A DNA stretch of 7,562 bases. Origin: JAGXLC01 sp964472385 (GTDB taxonomy: Bacteria > Bacteroidota > Bacteroidia > Bacteroidales > UBA12077). A program made the translations under genes and the position numbers. How positions within the stretch are numbered: position 1 is the stretch's first letter; each line of letters begins with the position of its first letter. Positions 1 to 5,998 of this stretch are shown here, one piece after another. The notes under the pieces were generated by a model. The model searched no databases. It had not been told where the DNA came from and saw nothing but the letters and a program-made list of their open reading frames with translations. The stretch lies in assembly GCA_964472385.1 (NCBI GenBank), contig CAYYLT010000172.1, positions 1-7,562 of the forward strand, read 5' to 3'.

Positions 1-33
1 TTAATCATTTGCCTGTGCGTAATTTATGATTAA
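1..33. repeat. Inverted repeat with 7-bp arms
   Basis: TTAATCA at 1-7 is perfectly complementary to TGATTAA at 27-33, leaving a 19-base spacer. The arms are AT-rich and there is no T-run directly after the second arm, so it is not a clear terminator. It could be the end of a structure that begins outside the window, or chance in AT-rich DNA. Confidence 0.3.
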
Positions 34-63
34 TAAAGTTCATGGTCGTTTCATAATGGTTTT

Positions 64-98
64 GTTTGTTTTGGTTAACAAACTTAAAACAATTGTTT
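64..98. promoter_or_regulatory. Two adjacent dyad symmetries, possible operator
   Basis: GTTTGTT at 64-70 pairs with AACAAAC at 77-83 around a 6-base centre. Three bases further on, AAACAATTGTTT at 87-98 is a perfect 12-base palindrome. Both share the AACAA/TTGTT core, as expected of paired half-sites for a dimeric regulator. The distance to the barrel gene (over 220 bases) is long for a simple operator, and no regulator is encoded in the window. The assignment is inference only. Confidence 0.25.
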
Positions 99-324
99 GA
101 AATATGAAGGGATACAAAGGAAGGTATTTCTAAAATCAGATAGTTACTTTGATTGATGATGATATTTCTCTCATTTTTTTGTGGAATACAGATTATTGTA
201 TATTTTTATCCTGTTTTCTACCCTGTATGATATATGTCTTGGTTTTGATGAATCATAACGCCTATATCAGCAATCCCATCGGAAAACTTCAAAAGTATTC
301 ATATGCAAAATATATGGTATTCTT

Positions 325-1572
325 TTGGTTATTCTCCTATTATGGGGTTTGCTCTTGCCAGCTACTGCCTTCAGTCAGTTTTCCCTGCAGGCAATTATAC
401 GTCCGCGGGGTGAAATTAGGTATGGCTACAAAACGTTGGCGGCTGATTCCTCTGTTGCAGCAAAATTTGTTTCCCAGCGCACACGATTGATTCTTCATTA
501 TCAGCAATCTGAATATGAGATGGGTGTATCTTTCCAGGATGTCAGAACCTGGGGGGATGCATCTATTTACAGTGCCACGGGGGCAAAGGCTGATCCCGCT
601 ACAATAGACATGCATGAAGCATGGTTTGCTTATTCACCCGGTGAAAAGACGGCTATTAAGGTGGGCCGGCAGGAATGGGTTTATGATGACCAGCGGCTGC
701 TTTCCAACAGATTATGGAATAACCACGGTATGTCCTATGACGGGGTATTGATCAAATACCAGGTTGATCAGGTGGATATTCATCTGGCCGGGTCCTGGAA
801 TAATGACCGGGAAGATCTGCTGGGCGACAGCTTTACTTCGCAAAAACTAAAAACACTGAATTTTGTTTACCTGAAAAAACCTTTTGTTCCCTGGCTTGAA
901 GCCAGTTTCCTGGGTGTTTTTTCCGGGTTTAAGGAAAGTCAATCCGGTACCCGGGTGAACTACCGGTCAACCTTTGGGCCTTTTATCCAGGGGAAGAATG
1001 AGGATTCTTTCTGGGAAGGCAGCTTCTACTATCAGACCGGCCATAACAGAACTGGCCAGAAAGTTGATGCATTGCTTGCTCATGCCGATTTAGGATATTG
1101 GTTTATTCGCCGGGCCAATGCACTGGTCGGATTTGATTATCTGACCGGCAATAAAGCAACCGCTAAGAAAGATCATTCATTTTATCTTTTAAGCGGGGCC
1201 CGGCATAGGTTTTTTGGTTATATGGATCAGTTTTCCAATGTCAGAAAATCCACAAATGATGCCGGACTGCAGGATTACTACCTAAAAGTTAACTGGCTTC
1301 TGAGAAAGCACAGCAATCTATATCTCCATTACCACCGGTTTTTTACTGAAAAAAAAATGGCTGGTTATGATCGATATCTTGGAGATGAGCTTGATCTGGT
1401 GTGGAAACATGCCATACGCGAATTACCGATAAAACTCAGGGTTGGTTTGTCATTGCTTTGGCCGGGAAAGACATTAAAGCATATAAAAGGTGTTTCTATC
1501 CATGAAAGCGAAACGGCCTGGTTTGGCTACCTGATGGTTACTTTTTCACCTAAGCTGGTAAGATCCAATTAA
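325..1572 (+). CDS. Alginate-export family outer-membrane beta-barrel protein, start uncertain
   Basis: This is a probable outer-membrane barrel porin of the alginate-export domain family. From the TTG at 325 it has 415 residues. It begins with a hydrophobic stretch (about 2-12) and an A-T-A cleavage signal at 13-15, so it is exported. After that it is rich in alternating aromatic and polar residues typical of barrel strands. The family hallmark lies at about 111-141: KVGRQEWVYDDQRLLS followed by W131-N-N and YDGV. SQRTRLIL (50-57) and HEAWFAY (97-103) also fit. The last residues form a plausible terminal strand (WFGYLMVTFS). The substrate cannot be told; family members transport varied anionic or sugar compounds, so alginate is not implied. 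The frame has no ATG, GTG or other TTG upstream of 325 before the stop at 256-258, and a TTG start would leave a signal peptide without a basic n-region (see findings). It converges on the thioredoxin-like gene. Confidence 0.8.
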   Translation: MVILLLWGLLLPATAFSQFSLQAIIRPRGEIRYGYKTLAADSSVAAKFVSQRTRLILHYQQSEYEMGVSFQDVRTWGDASIYSATGAKADPATIDMHEAWFAYSPGEKTAIKVGRQEWVYDDQRLLSNRLWNNHGMSYDGVLIKYQVDQVDIHLAGSWNNDREDLLGDSFTSQKLKTLNFVYLKKPFVPWLEASFLGVFSGFKESQSGTRVNYRSTFGPFIQGKNEDSFWEGSFYYQTGHNRTGQKVDALLAHADLGYWFIRRANALVGFDYLTGNKATAKKDHSFYLLSGARHRFFGYMDQFSNVRKSTNDAGLQDYYLKVNWLLRKHSNLYLHYHRFFTEKKMAGYDRYLGDELDLVWKHAIRELPIKLRVGLSLLWPGKTLKHIKGVSIHESETAWFGYLMVTFSPKLVRSN

Positions 1573-1715
1573 GGTTTGTCTTATAATGTCTGCTTGCTGC
1601 GTTAGGCTCGTTTTTCATGCCCGTCATCCGGCAGTTGGCGGACTCATGAAACTTACGGCTCGCATGTTATTCTTGCCGCTCTTTTTGACCTGTCATGCAT
1701 GCAATAGCATAAAAA
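1573..1715. repeat. Convergent intergenic spacer with repeat-like sequence
   Basis: This lies between two convergent genes. It contains TTTCATG (1613-1619) paired with CATGAAA (1645-1651), and the palindromic TGCATGCA near 1696-1703. A 51-codon plus-strand frame is open from ATG 1586 to TGA 1741, but it runs through the terminator hairpin. Its Cys/His/Arg-rich translation does not look like a normal protein. It resembles, from memory, the short intergenic repeats that are often mis-called as small proteins in Bacteroidota genomes. A second copy is not present in this window, so the repeat status is unproven. Confidence 0.3.
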
Positions 1716-1745
1716 CGATTCACACCAAGAGAGGGGTGTGAATCG
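1711..1745 (-). terminator. Intrinsic terminator of the thioredoxin-like gene
   Basis: Read on the minus strand, CGATTCACACC (1745-1735) pairs perfectly over 11 bp with GGTGTGAATCG (1726-1716) around an 8-base loop, and is followed directly by TTTTT (1715-1711). The hairpin begins 14 bases after the TAA stop of the minus-strand gene. On the plus strand the same hairpin is followed by GCCTTGG, not a T-run, so it should not terminate the barrel gene efficiently. A competing 9-bp pairing overlaps it (see findings). Confidence 0.85.
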
Positions 1746-1759
1746 CCTTGGTGTGCGTG

Positions 1760-2161
1760 TTATTCCTTTTTGGCTTGCTGCACTGCTGCTGCAAGCTTTT
1801 TGTTGGGTTTGGCCACACTTATTTTGTTGATCAGCTCTTTGGTTTCTGCATCAAAGAAAAATACTACCCCTGTGTTGTTATGGGATTTCATTTTCTTATA
1901 CAACCCATGTCTCTTCAGACTTTTCGCCGATTCTTCTTTGGTCTCCGCATTGGTGAGATTATTGGCGACAAACTGAATGGTTCCGTCTTTGTTGTTTGAC
2001 TTCAGCGCTTTCATGGCCCTTTTGCCATGTTCTTCACATACCGGGCACCAGTCGGCTTTATTGATTACAGCAATGGATTTGGATTTCGATTGTGCCATAG
2101 CCGACATGGATATGAGTAAGCTAAGTACAAAGCTTGTAACAATTGATTTTGTGGTTTTCAT
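1760..2161 (-). CDS. Exported thioredoxin-like protein with CPVC motif
   Basis: This is a 133-residue protein. It has a basic start (K2, K5), a hydrophobic core (about 7-20) and an A-M-A site at 21-23 before Q24, which is a standard signal peptide for export to the periplasm. After it comes a thioredoxin-like beta strand (SIAVINKADW) ending in W38-C39-P40-V41-C42. This is the redox-active CxxC at the expected place at the start of the first helix. A later strand, VVFFFDAETKEL (99-110), matches the thioredoxin beta-4 region, but the usual cis-proline before it is absent (N96-T97-G98-V99). At about 110 mature residues it is a minimal fold. A thiol-disulfide or reductant role is likely; the partner is unknown. 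It is monocistronic: 254 bases separate it from the gene upstream on the same strand, and it has its own terminator. The C-terminus is lysine- and alanine-rich. Fold call is strong, function call weak. Confidence 0.82.
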   Translation of the reverse strand: MKTTKSIVTSFVLSLLISMSAMAQSKSKSIAVINKADWCPVCEEHGKRAMKALKSNNKDGTIQFVANNLTNAETKEESAKSLKRHGLYKKMKSHNNTGVVFFFDAETKELINKISVAKPNKKLAAAVQQAKKE

Positions 2162-2415
2162 CGTTTTAAAATTTTGGGTGAAACAATAGAAAATTTGTTT
2201 TTTAATATTGTCGATTGAGCTGGCACATCCTTACAGAAAATCCTTCCTGATTTTTTAGCAATTCGATTTATCCTCCAGGGAACCGGAGCAAAAAATAGGA
2301 AGGCAGATAAGGGCAGGGGAGTAGTTATCCTTACCATCTAAGGGTTAAATGAAACTCCGGGTAATGGACAAGCGGAGCATAACTGCTTTTTGATAAAGAC
2401 CAGGAAAACAGATGG
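2162..2415. other. Intergenic region between two minus-strand genes
   Basis: This is about 250 bases without a gene and should contain the promoter of the thioredoxin-like gene. There is no exact minus-strand TAnnTTTG box. TATTTTTTG, read on the minus strand from 2297 down to 2289, has one base too many in the spacer and lies far from the start codon. A small AT hairpin (AAAATC 2237-2242 with GATTTT 2249-2254) is too weak to call a terminator. I found no good terminator directly after the helicase fusion gene, so read-through into the thioredoxin-like gene cannot be excluded. Confidence 0.5.
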
Positions 2416-5400
2416 TTAAAATAATTTTAACTGTGAATCTTCCTGGTGTTTTTTCCTGAAGGTATTTTTTTCCACCTCGGTGAGTGCTTTTTCTATCCGG
2501 TTAAGGAAGGGGCTTCGGGTCATGGATTGCTCCCGGCCCATGGAAAAGCGCTTTCTTGCATGGGTCAGGTATAAGTATGATTTAGCGCGGGTCATCCCTA
2601 CATAGAGCAAACGTTTTTCTTCTTCCGGGTCTGTTTGTTTTTCTCTGTAAATGGAGTAAGGAATCAGCCCATCCTCGCATCCTGCGATAAAGACACACTG
2701 AAATTCCAGTCCTTTGGAAGCATGCAGTGTCATCAGCGCTACTTTTTCTGTGCCGGAATCGTATGCGTCGTTTTCGGAACCCAGCGCAAGATACCTGAGG
2801 AATTCCCGGATGTTGCCCGTGTAATGACTGCCCAGCTTAAGCAAGTACTGCAGTAGTTCCTGATCATGCCTTCCCGGGTCTTTCCTGATAAGCATATCGT
2901 AAGCACATTGTATTTTATCATTTATCCCATTGAATTCTTTTATTTTGTCCAGGGCGTTATGAATGTTTTTTTCGGAATAGCGTATTTTTTTTATTTTGAA
3001 CTGGAGAAACCGGTTACCCGGATTTTCGGTATATTCGATCATGCTGGTCACGTCTTTCACCAGCGGATCATGGAAGAAGGTATCTTCAGTAACGGCCTGA
3101 CAGGGAATGGTATGGTTGAGCAGGGCCTTTTCAATGGCCGGCATCTGCCTTTTTGTCCGGCAGAGTATGGCAAAATCAGAGAGGCTTTCAATTTGTTCAT
3201 CAGTATTCCCCTGGGTAATATTGCTGTCCATGGAGAAGAAACGCAATCCCCCGCTTAACGCCTCAATAGTCCGGGCAATGAATTCTGCTTCGCTTTTATC
3301 GGTTTGCTGGGGAGATATCTTGATCTTAACGCCCTCCCGCAGACCTTCCAGTCCTTTTTCTTCCAGTATATCCCCGGAAGCATTCAGGATGTTTTGAGAG
3401 CAACGGTAGCTTGTATGCAGTTTATAAACTTTTGTATCCCGGTAATCCTCAATCATCCTGCTGATGAAACGGGTATTGGAACCCCTGAACCCATATATAG
3501 CCTGATTGGGATCACCGATGATAAAAAGGTTGGCACCTTGGTCAGGGGCTAACTGCCGGATCATATGATATTGCATTGGATTGATATCCTGGAATTCATC
3601 GATCAGGAGCCATTGATATTGATGGGTTATATGATTTTGAAGGTCCGAATTGTTTTTCAACAAGGCAACCGTTTGATAGATCAGGTCATCCAGGTCGAAC
3701 AGGTTGTAATCAGCCAGCTGCTTTTGGTATGCCTGGAAGGATGTGTATAGGTTATCGTCAAAATTGGAGTGGTTTTCAGGGGGATATTGTTTCATTTCTG
3801 CAAACCTGTGGGCATATGTTTTAGAATCCTTTTCACCAATCTGGAATAGATCGCTGATAATCTTCATCTTATCTGATTCATGGACAAGTGTGAAGTTTTC
3901 ATCTTGTTGCAGATTATGATTATACGTTTTAAGCAAGAGGTAGCCAAAAGCATGGAATGTAGCGATGGTAGGGTCGGAGAGGCGAACCTTCCGGGATAAC
4001 AGTTTTTTATAGCGGTTTTTCATCTCACCGGCGGCTTTATTGGTGAAGGTTATAGCCAGTATGTGCGAAGGATTGGTTTGTTTTTCCTCTATCAGGCAGC
4101 CTATCCTTTGGGTCAGCACTCTGGTTTTGCCTGTACCCGGGCCTGCCAGTACAGCTGCCGGGCCCTGCCCGTGAGTTACGGCTTCCGCCTGTTCGGCATT
4201 CAATCCCTCGAGCAGGTTACTTTTTTTCTTCGTGTGATAAACCGCCTTTTGCTCTGCTGCAGGATTCAGGGGTATATCCATTTTTTCCAACCGGCGGTAG
4301 GCTTTAAGGTCAAAATTGATGAGTTGGCGTTTGCCCGGTTTATGAAAGTTTTGTGAAGTATCAAATAAAGATTCCTGATTACCGAGATAATGGATTTCAT
4401 GGGGCTGGAAAACCTTAATCTGACCATACTCCCCGTCATAACCTTCTTTAATAATTACTTCGTTGTTGCGCATGCGGCGAATGGCTTCGGCCAGCACCTC
4501 ACCGCCTGCCTGTTGTATATCCTTCACCGGTAAATAGTGAAGTATATCGAATTCCGTTCCAGCCTTACGGATGAGTTGTTCATATTTTTTGGCTACTTTT
4601 TTTGAATTTTCTCCTACACCTTCAATTTCTGAAAGTATTTCCTTCAATGGGATGATGGAATAGCAGGGCAGGCGGTTTTTGCGCTGCATGATGTTTTCCC
4701 GGTCTGAAAGTTTCACCACCCGGTTGGTTACGCCAACAGTGACTTTTTTACCACAAACGGGGCAAATTCCTTGATTTTTCAACGTTTCAAGGGGAGACCA
4801 CCTGACACCGCATTTGCGATGTCCGTCATAATGATACTTGCCTTCCTGGGGGTACATATCAAAGGTTCCTCCGAAATGATTCGGATCACCTGTTTTCATA
4901 GCTTGTATCATCGCATCATAGCTAAGCACGGATCTAAAAAGGTTGGCATTTCTACCCAATTTCTCGGGGGAATGAGCGTCTGAATTGGATATCAGGGTAT
5001 AATTGTCCAGGAAACTGCACATCCAGTTCATCGGAGGATCGGTTGAAAGTCCGGTTTCAACAGTATGGATGTGTCCGGTGAGGTCTTCAAAACATGCTTC
5101 TATGCTGTCGAAACCTGATTTGGAGCCGAACACCGAGAACCAGGGTGTCCAGATATGGGCGGGTACAAAGAAATTGTTTTCATTAATATTCAGGGTGATC
5201 TCCAGCAGATCCCTTACATCAAGCCCCAGGATAGGCCGCCCGTCAGAGGTTATATTGAAGTTCATGGAGACTAGTTTTTGCTGAATCCTTTCTGCAGTCC
5301 CGAAATTGGGAGCAAATAAAACGCTGTGGATTTTGCGGACCTGGCCGCTCTTCTTATAAATGTTGCTGATCTCTGCTGTGAGCATGAACCGGACTGCATT

Positions 5401-5643
5401 CTCAGGCGTCTCAGCCACCATGTTTTCAAGCTTGTAGTCATTTTTTAACCGGTATAATCCCGGCTCAGCAGGTTCAAGTTTTTCCCTGAGCTCTGCAAGC
5501 CATCCCGGATGACTGAAGTCGCCCGTTCCCACAACCTTGATCCCTTTTATCCGGGCCCAATAATCCAGGTATTCAGGGCGCAGTTTTTTGCTTGTGGCCA
5601 TGGAAAAACGCGAGTGTATGTGAAGGTCTGCAATAAATCCCAT
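2416..5643 (-). CDS. Endonuclease Q-like PHP nuclease fused to UvrD/Rep-type SF1A helicase
   Basis: This is a 1075-residue cytoplasmic protein with two enzymes in one chain. Residues 1-420 match the endonuclease Q family, which cuts 5' of deaminated bases. PHP metal-ligand motifs are all present: DLHIHS (5-10), GTGDFSH (39-45), E91, H106, PAH163 and SDAHS (221-225; D222 probably catalytic). A zinc-finger-like segment has C278, C294 and C297, perhaps with H271 or H275. Residues 476-1050 form a UvrD/Rep/PcrA helicase: Q485, Walker A AGPGTGKT (500-507), ITFTNKAAGEM, LLIDEFQD (679-686), GDPNQAIYGFRGS (710-722), SYRC (745-748), TLHASKGLEF (972-981) and LLYVGMTRAK (1012-1021). The segment between motifs IV and V (about 220 residues) is shorter than in PcrA, suggesting a reduced 2B subdomain. 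The protein ends in QLKLF. I chose the ATG at 5643 over 5670 because the PHP strand begins right there, as in relatives. It is divergent from the fucosidase. Confidence 0.93.
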   Translation of the reverse strand: MGFIADLHIHSRFSMATSKKLRPEYLDYWARIKGIKVVGTGDFSHPGWLAELREKLEPAEPGLYRLKNDYKLENMVAETPENAVRFMLTAEISNIYKKSGQVRKIHSVLFAPNFGTAERIQQKLVSMNFNITSDGRPILGLDVRDLLEITLNINENNFFVPAHIWTPWFSVFGSKSGFDSIEACFEDLTGHIHTVETGLSTDPPMNWMCSFLDNYTLISNSDAHSPEKLGRNANLFRSVLSYDAMIQAMKTGDPNHFGGTFDMYPQEGKYHYDGHRKCGVRWSPLETLKNQGICPVCGKKVTVGVTNRVVKLSDRENIMQRKNRLPCYSIIPLKEILSEIEGVGENSKKVAKKYEQLIRKAGTEFDILHYLPVKDIQQAGGEVLAEAIRRMRNNEVIIKEGYDGEYGQIKVFQPHEIHYLGNQESLFDTSQNFHKPGKRQLINFDLKAYRRLEKMDIPLNPAAEQKAVYHTKKKSNLLEGLNAEQAEAVTHGQGPAAVLAGPGTGKTRVLTQRIGCLIEEKQTNPSHILAITFTNKAAGEMKNRYKKLLSRKVRLSDPTIATFHAFGYLLLKTYNHNLQQDENFTLVHESDKMKIISDLFQIGEKDSKTYAHRFAEMKQYPPENHSNFDDNLYTSFQAYQKQLADYNLFDLDDLIYQTVALLKNNSDLQNHITHQYQWLLIDEFQDINPMQYHMIRQLAPDQGANLFIIGDPNQAIYGFRGSNTRFISRMIEDYRDTKVYKLHTSYRCSQNILNASGDILEEKGLEGLREGVKIKISPQQTDKSEAEFIARTIEALSGGLRFFSMDSNITQGNTDEQIESLSDFAILCRTKRQMPAIEKALLNHTIPCQAVTEDTFFHDPLVKDVTSMIEYTENPGNRFLQFKIKKIRYSEKNIHNALDKIKEFNGINDKIQCAYDMLIRKDPGRHDQELLQYLLKLGSHYTGNIREFLRYLALGSENDAYDSGTEKVALMTLHASKGLEFQCVFIAGCEDGLIPYSIYREKQTDPEEEKRLLYVGMTRAKSYLYLTHARKRFSMGREQSMTRSPFLNRIEKALTEVEKNTFRKKHQEDSQLKLF

Positions 5644-5727
5644 ATCAAAACATTTTCTCAAATGTCTCAAATTATTCTTTTGATGGCACCACCGAAGCTA
5701 CCTTTCTTTTTAACAATCAAGGAAGAG

Positions 5728-5736
5728 TTATCCACA
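5728..5736 (+). promoter_or_regulatory. Perfect DnaA-box 9-mer
   Basis: TTATCCACA matches the consensus DnaA binding site exactly. It lies 84 bases upstream of the ATG of the nuclease-helicase gene, in its likely promoter region. No second box was seen nearby, so this is not an origin. A chance match somewhere in a window of this size is roughly a one-in-seventeen event, so binding is only a possibility. Confidence 0.35.
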
Positions 5737-5740
5737 GGGT

Positions 5741-5787
5741 TTTAATGCGTGAATGCAGGAATGATTGAATACTTTAATGGGTGAATG
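5741..5787. repeat. Imperfect direct repeat, 32-base period
   Basis: TTTAATGCGTGAATG at 5741-5755 recurs as TTTAATGGGTGAATG at 5773-5787, 14 of 15 bases identical. More GAATG pentamers occur at 5759-5763 and 5824-5828, and TGACAA recurs further on, so a patch of about 120 bases has a uniform texture. It may be a decayed repeat or a set of protein-binding half-sites. Confidence 0.45.
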
Positions 5788-5998
5788 ACAATGAACCGGG
5801 TGCGGCCCCTGAGGGATGACAAGGAATGACCACCGGATGGCAACGGAGTGTCCATTGCGTGACAACCGATTCGTATGCAATATGACATCCCCCTGCCATG
5901 CTTTCCATCATCATCCTGCCTTTATTACTTCATCATATCACCCAACTGTTATTTCCGGGAAAATTTTTATATTATTGTAAAAACAAAAAATCCTTCAA

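Larger units (their letters stand above)
1..324. other. AT-rich gene-free leader upstream of the outer-membrane barrel gene
   Basis: I see no convincing gene on either strand. The open frame crossing 149-490 on the plus strand has a non-protein-like composition and runs into the barrel gene in another frame. The stretch is clearly richer in A and T than the coding regions and contains several inverted repeats, listed separately. It should hold the promoter of the gene that follows. I could not find a clean Bacteroidota -7 box (TAnnTTTG): the nearest string is TTACTTTG at 144-151, one mismatch away and without a supporting -33 element. Confidence 0.6.
5644..5998. other. Divergent intergenic region between nuclease-helicase and fucosidase
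   Basis: Both flanking genes point away from this region, so it should contain two promoters. It is stop-rich in all frames and I see no gene. It holds one DnaA-box 9-mer and a GAATG-rich patch, listed separately. On the fucosidase side the last 40 bases are A/T-rich. TATTATTG at 5970-5977 is one mismatch from the Bacteroidota -7 consensus TAnnTTTG, but no convincing -33 element sits upstream of it. Confidence 0.5.

Noticed and set aside
144..151. TTACTTTG as a -7 promoter box
   Set aside because: It has one mismatch to TAnnTTTG, no -33 partner, and the leader to the gene would be long. Such near matches are common in AT-rich DNA.
149..490. 113-codon plus-strand frame starting at a TTG
   Set aside because: Composition is not protein-like and it overlaps the barrel gene in another frame. 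Its ATG at 314 is discussed only as a possible displaced start.
340..615. 91-codon minus-strand frame
   Set aside because: It is a shadow of the barrel gene, with no recognisable motif.
2237..2254. AAAATC/GATTTT hairpin as a terminator of the helicase gene
   Set aside because: It has six mostly A-T pairs and lies over 160 bases past the stop codon. It is too weak to support.
2635..5284. Several plus-strand open frames of 60-130 codons
   Set aside because: All are antisense to the well-supported nuclease-helicase gene and lack any family signature.
5644..5670. Upstream ATG at 5670 as start of the nuclease-helicase gene
   Set aside because: It adds nine residues before the PHP strand. The ATG at 5643 begins exactly where family members begin.
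5728..5736. Replication origin at the DnaA box
   Set aside because: There is a single box, with no cluster, no AT-rich unwinding element beside it and no dnaA or other origin-linked gene.
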